Assembly: GCF_000264785.1 (NCBI RefSeq) | Contig: NZ_AFJI01000081.1 | Coordinates: forward strand, 1 to 64,000 | Source of the DNA: Edwardsiella ictaluri ATCC 33202 | GTDB taxonomy: Bacteria > Pseudomonadota > Gammaproteobacteria > Enterobacterales > Enterobacteriaceae | Reading direction: 5' to 3' | Length of the DNA: 64,000 nt | Shown: piece by piece, positions 51,426 through 61,377 of the stretch | Numbering within the stretch: the first letter of the stretch is position 1 | Layout of the letters: each line of letters begins with the position of its first letter | Translations under genes and position numbers: made by a program | The notes under the pieces: model-generated | What the model was told of the DNA's origin: nothing | The model's input: the letters and a program-made list of their open reading frames with translations, nothing else | Databases searched by the model: none

Positions 51426-51889
51426 TAACGCTGCTGCTGCAGCTGGTGCAGGATATGCTGCTGGCCGCTGTGCCAGCGCTGGGGTTTGCCATGGTGTTCA
51501 ACGTGCCAAACCGGGCCTTACGTTATTGCGCACTGCTGGGGGCAATTGGGCACGGCTCCCGTCTGTTGTTGATAACGTTGGGGCTGAATATTGAGTGGGC
51601 GTCGCTGATGGCGGCGATCCTGATCGGAGTCATCGGTATTCAGTGGTCGCGCTGGCTGCTGGCACACCCGAAGGTGTTCACCGTTGCAGCGGTGATCCCG
51701 ATGTTTCCCGGCATCTACGCCTATCGGGCGATGATCGCCGTGGTTGAGATCTCCCGCAGCGGCTATTCCGAGCCGCTGTTCGCCAGCATGGTCACCAACT
51801 TTCTCAAGGCCTCTTTTATCGTAGGGGCGCTCTCCATCGGTCTGTCATTACCGGGGATATGGCTGTATCGTAAGCGCCCTGGAGTCTAA
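51416..51889 (+). CDS. yjjB: YjjB, ThrE-type exporter small subunit
   Basis: 157 residues, the E. coli length, with four or five membrane segments. Typical are [52 protein letters not shown] and [13 protein letters not shown]. It completes the exporter with YjjP. The start at 51416 lies inside the end of yjjP (ten-base overlap), so the two are translated together. Confidence 0.93.
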   Translation: MGMITLLLQLVQDMLLAAVPALGFAMVFNVPNRALRYCALLGAIGHGSRLLLITLGLNIEWASLMAAILIGVIGIQWSRWLLAHPKVFTVAAVIPMFPGIYAYRAMIAVVEISRSGYSEPLFASMVTNFLKASFIVGALSIGLSLPGIWLYRKRPGV

Positions 51890-52017
51890 TTGACTGCTTT
51901 TAAGGTTTACTTCGAGATTTTACTGTGCATATAGATTTACCCGCCGCAGGCTATCGACGCCTGCGCGGTCATTCCGTATAGTGTGCGCACTTTTTCTCCC
52001 AGACAGGACAGACAAGC

Positions 52018-52500
52018 ATGATTATCAGCCTGATCGCTGCACTCAGCGCGGATCGTGTGATCGGTTTAGACAATGCTATGCCATGGCATTTGTCGGCCGA
52101 TCTTGCGTGGTTTAAGCGCAATACTCTGGCAAAACCAGTGATCATGGGGCGTAAAACCTATGAGTCCATCGGGCGCCCGCTGCCGGGTCGTCATAATATC
52201 GTGATCAGCCGCCAGGCGGGCTGTGACGATCGTGTGAGTTGGGTAGCGACACCCGAGGCTGCACTGACTGCCGCTGCAGATGCTGATGAGGTGATGATTA
52301 TCGGCGGCGGTACGCTGTATGAGCAGTTTTTACCGCAGGCGAGCCGACTGTATCTGACCCACGTGGACGCTGACGTCGCCGGAGACACCTATTTCCCCGA
52401 CTATGCACCGGATGAGTGGCAGACGTGCTTCAGTGAGTTTCATGAGGCCGATAGCGACAATTCACACGCCTACTGCTTTGAGATCCTGGATCGCCGTTAA
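52018..52500 (+). CDS. folA: Dihydrofolate reductase
   Basis: Reduces dihydrofolate with NADPH; the target of trimethoprim. 160 residues. Substrate-site residues are in [18 protein letters not shown] (the conserved Asp in helix B region, as D27 in E. coli). Cofactor contacts are [17 protein letters not shown] and [12 protein letters not shown]. No residue change is obvious in these blocks. A TATAGT hexamer near 51976 is a possible -10. apaH is convergent, as in E. coli. Confidence 0.97.
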   Translation: MIISLIAALSADRVIGLDNAMPWHLSADLAWFKRNTLAKPVIMGRKTYESIGRPLPGRHNIVISRQAGCDDRVSWVATPEAALTAAADADEVMIIGGGTLYEQFLPQASRLYLTHVDADVAGDTYFPDYAPDEWQTCFSEFHEADSDNSHAYCFEILDRR

Positions 52501-52751
52501 CCGTGTCGAGCCCTTTCCCTGCACGTCCTCCGTGCTTGTTATCATGCCATCATCGCGTCGTTCACCCTATGCAGCTCCTCTGTAGCGTGGTGTGACCGAG
52601 AGGCTGTCACGCCGGGAAAATACCGCCTGCATCGTGTTTCCAGCGAGCACTCCCCGCCGTTAGCGCGCCGGTACGCCTACGCCAGCAGCTGGGCAGCGCT
52701 GGCATGGGCGGCATGAGGCCGTTTCGCGGCGGTGGGGAATGGGGGCCGCGG
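52501..52751. other. Spacer between convergent folA and apaH
   Basis: About 250 bases without a supported gene. No strong terminator is seen; only a weak GTGAC/GTCAC pairing near 52598-52615. Confidence 0.4.
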
Positions 52752-53591
52752 CTATTCCGCTTTGGCGTGGCGCGATGCGCGGCGAGAGGGCACGCTGAAG
52801 CTGTGGCGATCCTCCCAGCGCAGGGCCGTCAGGGTGCCGCCCCAGCAGCACCCGGTATCCAGGGCGTAGACCTGTGGCGGCGTACTGCGCCCTTCCAGAG
52901 AGGCCCAGTGGCCGAAGGCGATGCTGTAGCCAGCCTCGCGTACCGGGCTGTCGAGATCGAACCAGGGACGCAACGGTGCCGGCGCATCCTCAGGCGCATC
53001 CTTGCAAATCATGTCCAGCTCGCCGCCGGGGAAGCAGTAGCGCATCCGGGTCAGGGCATTGGTGGTAAAGCGCAGGCGCGCCAGGCCGCTGAGCGACTCG
53101 CTCCAGTTATTCGGCATATCACCGTACATGGCATTGAGAAAAAAGGGGTAGCTGTCGCTGGCCAGCATGGCTTCCACCTCGCGCGCGCAGCGTTGCGCGG
53201 TGGTCAGATCCCACTGGGGACTGATGCCCGCGTGTGCCATCACCAGGCACAGATCGTTATCGACCTGCAACACCGGCTGGCGACGCAGCCAGTTGATCAG
53301 GCTGTCCGCATCCGGTGCCTCCAGCAGCGGCGTCAGTTTATCCTTGGGCTTATTCCGGCTGATGCCGGCGTAAATGGCCAGCAGGTGCAGGTCGTGGTTA
53401 CCCAGCACCAGGCGTGCGCTGTCGCCAAGGGATTTGACATAGCGCAGTACCGCCAGAGAGTCGGGGCCGCGGGCGACCAGATCGCCGGTCAGCCACAGCG
53501 TGTCGCGGGCGGGATCGAAGTCCGCCAGGGAAAGCAGGTCGCGCAGTTCATGGTAGCAGCCATGAACGTCGCCAATAAGCAGTGTCGACAT
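52752..53591 (-). CDS. apaH: Diadenosine tetraphosphatase (symmetrical)
   Basis: Hydrolyses Ap4A and related nucleotides to ADP, and removes Np4 caps from RNA in E. coli. 279 residues of the calcineurin-like phosphoesterase fold: [14 protein letters not shown] near residue 8, [14 protein letters not shown] near 36 and [11 protein letters not shown] near 63. Later blocks are [13 protein letters not shown] and FGHWASLEG. It is the last gene of lptD-surA-pdxA-rsmA-apaG-apaH. Confidence 0.97.
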   Translation of the reverse strand: MSTLLIGDVHGCYHELRDLLSLADFDPARDTLWLTGDLVARGPDSLAVLRYVKSLGDSARLVLGNHDLHLLAIYAGISRNKPKDKLTPLLEAPDADSLINWLRRQPVLQVDNDLCLVMAHAGISPQWDLTTAQRCAREVEAMLASDSYPFFLNAMYGDMPNNWSESLSGLARLRFTTNALTRMRYCFPGGELDMICKDAPEDAPAPLRPWFDLDSPVREAGYSIAFGHWASLEGRSTPPQVYALDTGCCWGGTLTALRWEDRHSFSVPSRRASRHAKAE

Positions 53592-53595
53592 AGAA

Positions 53596-53973
53596 TCAGT
53601 TAATCAGGCTGGGAATGGCCAGGCGGAAGACCGGAATGGCGATACGGAAGGTGTGTCCCTGATGGTCAACCATTTCGTAGTGCCCCTCCATGGTACCGCA
53701 GGGCGTTTCGATGATGGCGCCGCTGGTGTACTGAAACTCACCATTGGGCTGGATCAGCGGCTGTTCGCCGATGACCCCTTCGCCCTGGACTTCAGTCTGG
53801 CGGCCGTTGCCGTTGGTTATTAGCCAGTAGCGGCGCAGGAGCTGTACGTTAAAGCGGCCCAGATTACGCAGAGTGACGGTATAGGCAAAGACGAAGCGCG
53901 CCTCTTCAGGCAGCGACTGTGATCCAGCATAGACACTCTGTACCTGAACGATGATACGGGGTGCATCGATCAT
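53596..53973 (-). CDS. apaG: ApaG protein (DUF525)
   Basis: 125 residues with an immunoglobulin-like fold; E. coli ApaG is linked to cobalt/magnesium phenotypes and its biochemical role is unsettled. Typical blocks are [53 protein letters not shown] and [13 protein letters not shown]. Four bases separate it from apaH. Confidence 0.95.
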   Translation of the reverse strand: MIDAPRIIVQVQSVYAGSQSLPEEARFVFAYTVTLRNLGRFNVQLLRRYWLITNGNGRQTEVQGEGVIGEQPLIQPNGEFQYTSGAIIETPCGTMEGHYEMVDHQGHTFRIAIPVFRLAIPSLIN

Positions 53974-53997
53974 AACGTAAGGCTCCTGTTTGCACGG

Positions 53998-54813
53998 TTA
54001 CTGAGCCTGTGGGTGTTCACACAGCCAGTTGGCCAGTCTGCAGTAGTCTGCCACGGACAGCGTTTCTGCTCTGCGTGCCGGATCGATTCCCAGCGCGCTG
54101 AGCTGGTCGGCGCTGAACAGATGGCCAAGACTGTTGCGGATGGTCTTGCGCCGTTGGTTAAAGGCTTCTGTCGTGATGCGGCTCAACACGCGTACGTCGC
54201 TTACCGGATAGGGCAGCTCACGGTGTGGGATCAGGCGAACCACGGCAGAATCCACCTTAGGTGCCGGGCGGAAGGCGCTGGGCGGAACTTCCAGAACCGG
54301 GACTACCTGGCAGTAGTATTGCGCCATAACGCTCAGACGGCCATAGGTTTTGCTGTCCGGCCCGGCGACAAGGCGGTTAACAACCTCTTTCTGCAGCATA
54401 AAATGCATATCGCTGATGGCGGATGCATAGCTGAACAGATGAAACATCAGCGGGGTGGAGATGTTATACGGCAGGTTGCCGAACACGCGCAGCGGCTGGC
54501 CTGCTTCACGTGCCATCTCGCTGAAGTCGACGGTCATGGCATCCTGCTGACGAATGGTCAGCTTACGGCTGATAAACGGATGGGTAGACAGACGCTCCGC
54601 CAGATCTCTGTCCAGCTCGACGACGGTCATTTTATCCATGCGGTCGGCGACCGGTTCGGTCAGCGCGCCGAGGCCCGGGCCGATTTCGACCACGGCCTGA
54701 CCCGGTAGGGGATTGATGGCGGACACGATGCTGTCGATCACGAACTGATCGGTCAGGAAGTTCTGTCCAAAGCGTTTTCGGGCCAAATGCCCCTGGTGCA
54801 CTCTACTGTTCAT
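53998..54813 (-). CDS. rsmA: 16S rRNA dimethyladenosine transferase
   Basis: Also called KsgA. Dimethylates A1518 and A1519 of 16S rRNA using SAM, a checkpoint in 30S maturation; loss gives kasugamycin resistance. 271 residues. SAM motif [14 protein letters not shown] near residue 41 and catalytic motif [16 protein letters not shown] near 112, preceded by [11 protein letters not shown]. The start lies inside the end of pdxA (11-base overlap). Confidence 0.98.
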   Translation of the reverse strand: MNSRVHQGHLARKRFGQNFLTDQFVIDSIVSAINPLPGQAVVEIGPGLGALTEPVADRMDKMTVVELDRDLAERLSTHPFISRKLTIRQQDAMTVDFSEMAREAGQPLRVFGNLPYNISTPLMFHLFSYASAISDMHFMLQKEVVNRLVAGPDSKTYGRLSVMAQYYCQVVPVLEVPPSAFRPAPKVDSAVVRLIPHRELPYPVSDVRVLSRITTEAFNQRRKTIRNSLGHLFSADQLSALGIDPARRAETLSVADYCRLANWLCEHPQAQ

Positions 54814-55798
54814 TGCTGTGGTTGGTCATCTCTATGGCAAGATTTAATGCGGTGATAAAGCTGCCGGGCTGCGCCTGACCGCTGGCGGCCAGATCCAGCG
54901 CGGTGCCGTGATCTACCGAGGTGCGGATAAACGGCAGCCCCAGCGTGATGTTGACCGCGCGGCCAAATCCCTGGTATTTGAGTACCGGCAGTCCCTGATC
55001 GTGGTACATCGCCAGCACCGCGTCGGCGTCGTCCAGGTATTTCGCCTGGAACAGCGTGTCGGCGGGCAGCGGGCCGGTAAGGTGAATAGCGCTGGCGCGC
55101 AGGGCATCAAGGGTCGGGATGATAATATCCAGCTCCTCCCGCCCCATATGCCCGCCTTCACCGGCGTGTGGGTTGAGTCCGCAGACGTAGATATGCGGTT
55201 GGCGAAGGCCAAACCGGCGGCGCAGATCGGCGTCCAGAATGGTGATGACCTCGCGTAGCGTCTGCGGCGTAATCGCTGCAGGAACCTCCTGCAGCGGTAA
55301 GTGTGTGGTCGCCAGCGCGACGCGCAGGCGCTCGCTGGCCAGCATCATCACGACGCGCGGGCAGCCGCTGCGATCGGCGAAGAACTCGGTATGCCCGGTG
55401 AAGGGGACACCGGCATCGTTAATGATCCCTTTGTGCACCGGGCCGGTCACCAGCGCGGCAAATTCGCCACTCAGGCAACCGTCGCAGGCGCGCGTCAGCG
55501 TGGCGACCACATAGTTGCCGTTGGCGACGTTGAGTTTGCCGGGGATAACGTCGGCTTCCAGCGGGATCGGCAACACCGTCAGGGTGGCCGCCTGCTGCGC
55601 CTGGGGCGATAGCGCCGAATCATAGCGGCGCAGCGTCAGCGGCAGCCCCAGCGCGTGGGCGCGCGCCTCTAGCAGGCCCGGATCGGCGCATACCACCAGC
55701 TCGGCAGGCCAGGGCCGCTGCGCCAATTGAACGAGCAGCTCCGGTCCTACCCCGGCCGGCTCGCCGGGGGTGATGACAATGCGACGAATCGATGCCAT
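54803..55798 (-). CDS. pdxA: 4-hydroxythreonine-4-phosphate dehydrogenase
   Basis: NAD-dependent oxidation in the DXP-dependent route to pyridoxal phosphate. 331 residues. [14 protein letters not shown] is at the N-terminus. Metal- and substrate-binding blocks are [25 protein letters not shown] and [12 protein letters not shown] with the metal-ligand histidines. Placed between surA and rsmA as in E. coli. Confidence 0.97.
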   Translation of the reverse strand: MASIRRIVITPGEPAGVGPELLVQLAQRPWPAELVVCADPGLLEARAHALGLPLTLRRYDSALSPQAQQAATLTVLPIPLEADVIPGKLNVANGNYVVATLTRACDGCLSGEFAALVTGPVHKGIINDAGVPFTGHTEFFADRSGCPRVVMMLASERLRVALATTHLPLQEVPAAITPQTLREVITILDADLRRRFGLRQPHIYVCGLNPHAGEGGHMGREELDIIIPTLDALRASAIHLTGPLPADTLFQAKYLDDADAVLAMYHDQGLPVLKYQGFGRAVNITLGLPFIRTSVDHGTALDLAASGQAQPGSFITALNLAIEMTNHSNEQ

Positions 55799-55802
55799 GG
55801 AA

Positions 55803-57107
55803 TTACTGGGCCCCGTTGGCGCTGTTGCCCAGGATCTTCACATAGGCCGCAGCGCGTTGCTCCTGCAGCCAGGTCTGTGCTTCTTCGGCAAATTTACGGT
55901 TAAACAGCATGCGATAAGCGCGCTCTTTCTGGGCCTCATCGGTGCGATCGACCTGGCGGGTGTCCAGCAGCTGGATCAGGTGCCAGCCAAAGTTGGAGTG
56001 CACCGGCTGGCTTATCTCACCCTTGTTCAGCTTCATCAGCGCATCGCGGAAGGCCGGATCGTACATGGACGGTACTGCCCACCCCAGATCGCCACCTTTC
56101 TGCGCGCTGCCTGGATCCTGTGAATACTCTTTCGCTGCCTGTTCAAAGGTGATCTGACCGGACTTGATCTGGGCGGAGAGCGCTTCCAGCTTGGCGCGCG
56201 CCTGGGTATCGCTCATGACCGGCGAGGGGCGCAGCAGAATATGGCGTGCGTGCACTTCGGTGACGGAGACGCTGGCCTGATCGCCGCGCAGATCGTTGAC
56301 CCGCAGAATATGGAAACCGACGCCGGAGCGGATAGGCCCGACGATATCCCCTTTCTTGGCGCTCTGCAGGGCTTCAGCGAACAGGGTCGGCAGCTCTTGC
56401 AGACGACCCCAACCCATCTCGCCGCCTTTCAGCGCCTGGGGATCGGCGGAGTAGGCTGCCGCCAGCTTGGCAAAGCTGGCGCCCTGGTGCAGCTGCTGGA
56501 TCAGTGACTCTGCCTGCTTCTGGGCTTCACTGACCTGCTGCTGGGTCGGATTTTCCGGCAGCGGGATCAGGATGTGACTTAGGTTAACGGCGGTTTCGCC
56601 GCTGTTCTGGCTGCCGATTTGCTTGGCCAGCGCATCCACCTCCTGCGGCAGAATGGTGACGCGGCTGCGTACCTCATTATTACGGACTTCGCTGATCAGC
56701 ATCTCTTTGCGGATCTGGTCGCGGTAGGTTTTATAGTCAAGCCCATCGGCCGCGAGGCGGCTGCGCAGCTGCTGCATGCTGATGTGGTTCTGCTGGGCGA
56801 TACCGTTAATGGCGTTATCCAGTTCGCTGTCAGAGATCTCCAGCCCCATACGCTTGGCCATCTGCAGCTGCACGTTGTCCATGATCAGCCGCTCAAGGAT
56901 CTGATGGCGCAGAGTGGCATCGTCCGGCAGCTGTTGACCGGCCTGCTGGGCGTTGAGTTTTACCGACTTCATCATGCCGTCGACGTCACTTTCCAGCACG
57001 ACGCCGTTGTCTACGATAGCCACGACTTTATCGACGACTTGGGGGGCCGCAAAGGCGGTATTGGCACACAGCGCCACGCCGAGGATCAGCGTTCTCCAGT
57101 TCTTCAT
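55803..57107 (-). CDS. surA: Periplasmic chaperone/prolyl isomerase SurA
   Basis: Main periplasmic chaperone for outer-membrane beta-barrels, including LptD. 434 residues. A signal peptide is cleaved after ANTAFA near residue 20. An N-terminal chaperone region ([16 protein letters not shown]) is followed by two parvulin domains of about 100 residues each. They are recognisable by the repeated pairs LSHILIPLP...GGEMGWG and ARHILLRPS...[14 protein letters not shown]. Cotranscribed with lptD, its client. Confidence 0.97.
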   Translation of the reverse strand: MKNWRTLILGVALCANTAFAAPQVVDKVVAIVDNGVVLESDVDGMMKSVKLNAQQAGQQLPDDATLRHQILERLIMDNVQLQMAKRMGLEISDSELDNAINGIAQQNHISMQQLRSRLAADGLDYKTYRDQIRKEMLISEVRNNEVRSRVTILPQEVDALAKQIGSQNSGETAVNLSHILIPLPENPTQQQVSEAQKQAESLIQQLHQGASFAKLAAAYSADPQALKGGEMGWGRLQELPTLFAEALQSAKKGDIVGPIRSGVGFHILRVNDLRGDQASVSVTEVHARHILLRPSPVMSDTQARAKLEALSAQIKSGQITFEQAAKEYSQDPGSAQKGGDLGWAVPSMYDPAFRDALMKLNKGEISQPVHSNFGWHLIQLLDTRQVDRTDEAQKERAYRMLFNRKFAEEAQTWLQEQRAAAYVKILGNSANGAQ

Positions 57108-57226
57108 AACTATCCCATTGTATTAATCCGCCCACGGCGGGTTTAGGTTTTACCTGATGCCGACAGCCTGTGGCTAACGGTATTGCCTGCGTTTTTGTAC
57201 CGTTAGACCACGCATTGCGCCAAATG

Positions 57227-59590
57227 TTAGAAGGCGCGTTGATAAGGCAGAATGCCGGAGCGTAGCATCTCTGCAGAGCCCAGGCTGTAGTTCTGGTTCA
57301 TCCCGCGCAGGGCAAACTTGAGCGAGAACTTGTTGTCATACTTGCTGTTCTGGGTCGCGCTGTCCCAGCTGTTGATCTTGCGCTCATAGGTGACGCCCAT
57401 CGACCAGCAGCAGGTATTGTACTGCAGGCCGGCGATGGCATCGGCGGACTGCTTCGCCTTGGTATCATAGTAGTAACCGGCGACCAGCGCCCAGCGCTCG
57501 GCCAACGGCAGGCTGCCGATGATCCCAGCCTGGCTGATGCCCTGGTTGTAGATGGTATTATTGGCGTAGCTTGGCAGCATGGAGGTAATGTACTCCGGGC
57601 TGGCGTAGCGATAGCTGAGCTGCAGTACGCTCTCGGCGTCTTTACGATACTCCATCACCGCGTTACCCAGTGCCACGCTGTTCAGTCGGGTATCATACTG
57701 CAGACCGCCGCGCAGACCCCAGCTATCGGTCAGCTTAAGGTAGCTGTCTCCGGCCCATACCAGGCTGCCGGTGTTATCGTGGCGATCGATAGTGGTGGTT
57801 TCATCGCCGGTACGCGACGGTGAAAAGTAGTAAATCTGCCCGATAGAGGCGTTGAAGCGTTCGTTCTGCTCATCATCGTACAGGCGGGTCGTCAGGCCGG
57901 TGGTGACCTGATTGGCCGAGGCGATACGGTCCAGACCGCTGTAGCTGCGGTCGCGGAACAGGCCGGTATAGTCGGTCTGCAGCAGGGTGGCGTCGTAAGA
58001 GTAAATGTCGCTCTGGTCGCGGTACGGAATATACAGATACTGGGCGCGCGGCTCCAGCGTCTGGGTATAGCCGCTCAGCAGGGTGGCGTCGCGCTCAAAG
58101 ATCATCTTACCGTCGATCTTAAACTCCGGCATCACGCGGTTGACGTTGTCCTTCAGCTGCGTCAGGTTACCTTGGCTGGGGACATCCTGCTGATAGTGGG
58201 TCGCCATCAGCTTCGCTTCTGTATTGATGCTCCCCCAGCGGTTGGACAGCGGCAGCGACAGGACCGGCTCGACGTGGTAGCGGTCGGCCCCGGGCAGGTA
58301 GACGTTGTCGTTGGTGAACTTGACCGCCTGACCGTACAGGGTGAAGTCGAACGGGCCCAGATCGTTTTTGTAGTAGTTCAGATCCAGCTGCGGTGCGGTG
58401 CGGTAGGCATTGACGTCCCCCGCGTTGGCGAATACCTGGAACTGGGTGGTCGAGAGCGTCGCATTCCAGTTGGTCTCGGCATAGCCCAGGGTAAATTTCT
58501 GCGTGGCGTAGCCGCTGGTGCTGGATCCATAGGAGGAGCTCAGGTCGGTGAAGTAGTAGGGATCGCTGACCTTGGTATAATCGACGCCGAAGCGCCAGTG
58601 GTCGAGTACGCCAGAGTGGCGCCAGTAGAACAGCCAGCGATCGCGGTTCTTCAGATCCTCCAGCTCCTGTCCGGTGATCCCCTGATTTTTACGATCCTGC
58701 TGGAACTGCCGGTCGTTGCCCAGCCAGTCAAATTCGACCTGACCCATACCAAATTCACTCAGATAGCGGAATTCGTTTTGCAGCTGCAGACCGCGTTTTT
58801 CCATGTAGTGCGGAGTAAAGGTCGCGTCAGCCTGCGGGGCGATGTTCCAGTACCAGGGCAGGGTAAACTCTATCCCATCGCCGTTGGAGTAGTTTACGCT
58901 GGGGATCAGAAAGCCGGAGCGGCGCTTGTTGCCAGTCGGAAACTGCAGATAGGGGCTGTAGAAGACCGGAACCGGCCCGATCTTAAAGCGGGCGTTCCAG
59001 ATCTCGGCCACCTGCTCCTTACGATCCTGAATGATCTCGGAGCCGGCGATACTCCAGCTGTTGTCACCCGGCAGACAGGAGGTAAAGGTCCCATTATCCA
59101 GGATGGTGTAGCGGTTAGCGTCGCGGGTCTTCATCAGATCGGCATCGCCGCGCCCCTGGCGACCGACAAACTGATAGTCGCCGCGCCAGACGTTGGTATC
59201 TTTATTATTCAGGTTGGACCAGGCGCTGGGGCCCTGCAGCCGGATCTGACTGTCCGCGTAGTGTACATTGCCTATCGCGGTCACGGTGCGCAGCGGATTG
59301 GGCTGCCCCTGGATCGCTTTCTGATCCAGTTGAACCTTATCGGCGGTCAGGGTGCTATTGCCCTGCTGAATATCGACGTTGCCGTGGAACAGGGCGTTGT
59401 TCGGGTAGTTGGCTTCGCTCTGATCTGCGGTAATGTGCACCGGAAGGCTATTGATATCGCCGGAAACCAACGGTTTGTCATACACGGGAACGCCGATCAG
59501 GCACTGTTCGGCGAGGGAAGCCAGCGCATGCTGACTGTAAAGCGCTGACCAGACGAGGGTGGCTATCAGCGTGGGTATACTTTTTTTCAT
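57227..59590 (-). CDS. lptD: LPS-assembly protein LptD
   Basis: Outer-membrane beta-barrel that, with LptE, inserts lipopolysaccharide into the outer leaflet. 787 residues from the ATG at 59590. Signal peptide [12 protein letters not shown] ending near LAS. An N-terminal OstA/LptA-like beta-jellyroll (about 50-190) is followed by the barrel. The four cysteines that form the required non-consecutive disulphides are present: one in AEQCLIG, one in FTSCLPG and the CC pair in YNTCCWSMG. An in-frame ATG eight codons earlier (59614) would extend the signal peptide; neither has a clear ribosome site. Confidence 0.97.
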   Translation of the reverse strand: MKKSIPTLIATLVWSALYSQHALASLAEQCLIGVPVYDKPLVSGDINSLPVHITADQSEANYPNNALFHGNVDIQQGNSTLTADKVQLDQKAIQGQPNPLRTVTAIGNVHYADSQIRLQGPSAWSNLNNKDTNVWRGDYQFVGRQGRGDADLMKTRDANRYTILDNGTFTSCLPGDNSWSIAGSEIIQDRKEQVAEIWNARFKIGPVPVFYSPYLQFPTGNKRRSGFLIPSVNYSNGDGIEFTLPWYWNIAPQADATFTPHYMEKRGLQLQNEFRYLSEFGMGQVEFDWLGNDRQFQQDRKNQGITGQELEDLKNRDRWLFYWRHSGVLDHWRFGVDYTKVSDPYYFTDLSSSYGSSTSGYATQKFTLGYAETNWNATLSTTQFQVFANAGDVNAYRTAPQLDLNYYKNDLGPFDFTLYGQAVKFTNDNVYLPGADRYHVEPVLSLPLSNRWGSINTEAKLMATHYQQDVPSQGNLTQLKDNVNRVMPEFKIDGKMIFERDATLLSGYTQTLEPRAQYLYIPYRDQSDIYSYDATLLQTDYTGLFRDRSYSGLDRIASANQVTTGLTTRLYDDEQNERFNASIGQIYYFSPSRTGDETTTIDRHDNTGSLVWAGDSYLKLTDSWGLRGGLQYDTRLNSVALGNAVMEYRKDAESVLQLSYRYASPEYITSMLPSYANNTIYNQGISQAGIIGSLPLAERWALVAGYYYDTKAKQSADAIAGLQYNTCCWSMGVTYERKINSWDSATQNSKYDNKFSLKFALRGMNQNYSLGSAEMLRSGILPYQRAF

Positions 59591-59771
59591 ACGCGGTGTC
59601 AGGGATTCCGTCATCAGAGGCGTCTTGCCGCAATCGGTCAGAGACTATCTTACCCGTCAGCGTGGCGCTAGTGTTAAATTGTGGCTCAGCGTCGCTGCCA
59701 TTAGGTGTCAGAATAAATGACAGGTATGATAAAGCAAATTATGTCCCACGACATGATGAATTGAGGACGAT

Positions 59772-60593
59772 ATGCGCTATTGGGGTAAATTCGTAGGGGT
59801 GTTGCTGGGGCTGATGTCCGGGATCGGTTTCTGGGGTGTTGTTCTGGGTTTTTTGATTGGTCATATGTTTGATAAGTCGCGCGCGATTAAGCGTCAGGGC
59901 TATTTTGCCAATCAGCAGCAGCGCCAGGGGCTGTTTTTCCGCACCACCTTTCAGGTTATGGGACATCTGACAAAGTCGAAGGGGCGGGTGACAGAGGCCG
60001 ATATTCAGGTTGCCTCCATGTTTATGGATCGCCTGAATCTGCATGGCGATGCCAGGCTGATGGCGCAGCAGGCTTTCCGCGAGGGCAAGGAGCCCGGCTA
60101 CCCGCTGCGGGAGCGCCTGCGCGAACTGCGCAGCGTCTGCTTTGGCCGTATCGATCTGATCCGTATCTTTTTGGAGATCCAGCTGCAGGCGGCGTTCGCC
60201 GATGGGCAGCTGCACCCGAATGAGCGGGCGGTGCTGTATGTGATCGCCGAAGAGCTGGGTTTTTCACATGCGCAGTTCGATCAGTTTCTGGGCATGATGG
60301 AGGGCGGGCGCCAGTTTGGCGGCGGCTACCATCAGGCGGGAGGACAGCAGGGGGGATTCTATACGCCGCCCCAGGGGCCGACGCTGGAGGATGCCTGTAA
60401 GGTGCTGGGGGTGGCGTCGAGCGCCGATGCGACCACGATCAAGCGTGCGTATCGTAAGCTGATGAGCGAGCATCACCCCGATAAGCTGGTGGCTAAAGGG
60501 CTGCCGCCGGAGATGATGGAGCTGGCCAAGCAGAAGGCGCAGGAGATCCAGGCTGCGTACGATCTGATTAAGAAAGAAAAGGGATTCAAGTAG
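59772..60593 (+). CDS. djlA: DnaJ-like membrane co-chaperone DjlA
   Basis: 273 residues. One N-terminal membrane segment rich in glycine ([20 protein letters not shown]), whose dimerisation matters in E. coli. A TerB-like central region covers about 60-180, then a Gly/Gln linker ([15 protein letters not shown]). A C-terminal J domain carries the HPD triad in SEHHPDKL. DnaK partner that stimulates the Rcs capsule pathway in E. coli. Divergent from lptD. DnaK itself is encoded at 27.7 kb. Confidence 0.96.
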   Translation: MRYWGKFVGVLLGLMSGIGFWGVVLGFLIGHMFDKSRAIKRQGYFANQQQRQGLFFRTTFQVMGHLTKSKGRVTEADIQVASMFMDRLNLHGDARLMAQQAFREGKEPGYPLRERLRELRSVCFGRIDLIRIFLEIQLQAAFADGQLHPNERAVLYVIAEELGFSHAQFDQFLGMMEGGRQFGGGYHQAGGQQGGFYTPPQGPTLEDACKVLGVASSADATTIKRAYRKLMSEHHPDKLVAKGLPPEMMELAKQKAQEIQAAYDLIKKEKGFK

Positions 60594-60629
60594 CGTATAA
60601 GACGCCGCGTTTGCTGTTAGCTCACGATG

Positions 60630-60655
60630 ATACGGCCCGCGAAAGCGGGCCGTAT
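60630..60655. terminator. Hairpin between convergent djlA and rluA
   Basis: ATACGGCCCGC and GCGGGCCGTAT form a perfect 11-bp stem capped by a GAAA tetraloop, between convergent genes. The T-tract is poor (GTTTC). Confidence 0.75.
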
Positions 60656-60669
60656 GTTTCTGGATACGG

Positions 60670-61377
60670 CTAAAAGTCCGCCTCGCAGCGGAAGTGCATC
60701 GGGGTGGTGAAGGCCGGATGCACGATGCGTAGCTCCTGGGCGTGCAGCAGCAGGCGGGAGGCTAACGCCAGCGCCTGCGGCGGTGCATAGAAGCCGTCGC
60801 CAAGGATCGGATGGCCGAGGGCCAGCAGATGGACGCGCAGCTGATGCGAGCGGCCGGTGATCGGCGTTAGCAGAACCCGGGCGGTACCGTCGGCGTCGTG
60901 CGCCAGCACCTGGTACTCCGTTTGCGCCGGTTTGCCCTGTTCAAAGCAGACCTTCTGTTTGGGGCGGTTGGGCCAGTCACAGATCAGCGGCAGGTCGATC
61001 ACCCCCTGGTCCTGCGGTGGGTGTCCCCAGACCCGGGCGACGTAGTTCTTTTTCGGCTCACGCTCGCGAAACTGGCGCTTGAGCTCCCGCTCGGCGTCCT
61101 TGGTCAGCGCGACCACCAGTACCCCGCTGGTGGCCATATCCAGACGGTGTACCGATTCGGCGTCAGGAAACTGTGCCTGAATACGGGTAATGATGCTGTC
61201 CTGATGCTCGGGCAGACGCCCTGGCACCGACAGCAGTCCGCTGGGCTTATTAACCACTATGATATGTGCGTCCTGGTACAGTATGTGCAGCCAGGGCTCG
61301 CGCGGCGGATCATAGTGCTCCAGCGCCGGAGTGGCGCTGGGCGGGAGTGCGCCGCCTGCGGGAGTGCGTCGTCCCAT
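60670..61377 (-). CDS. rluA: 23S rRNA/tRNA pseudouridine synthase RluA
   Basis: Makes pseudouridine 746 in 23S rRNA and 32 in several tRNAs. 235 residues, longer than E. coli by an N-terminal stretch ([20 protein letters not shown]). The catalytic aspartate is in SVHRLDMATSGVLV, and other family blocks are VNKPSGLLSVPGR and PITGRSHQLRVHLLALGHPI. The ATG overlaps the rapA stop by one base (TAATG), so the two are translationally coupled. Confidence 0.96.
   Translation of the reverse strand: MGRRTPAGGALPPSATPALEHYDPPREPWLHILYQDAHIIVVNKPSGLLSVPGRLPEHQDSIITRIQAQFPDAESVHRLDMATSGVLVVALTKDAERELKRQFREREPKKNYVARVWGHPPQDQGVIDLPLICDWPNRPKQKVCFEQGKPAQTEYQVLAHDADGTARVLLTPITGRSHQLRVHLLALGHPILGDGFYAPPQALALASRLLLHAQELRIVHPAFTTPMHFRCEADF

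Noticed and set aside
52704..53603. 299-codon open frame opposite apaH
   Set aside because: Covers apaH exactly on the other strand; no protein features.
58172..59548. 458-codon open frame opposite lptD
   Set aside because: Shadow of lptD codon bias. The product is a featureless Val/Gly/Ala-rich sequence with no recognisable domain.
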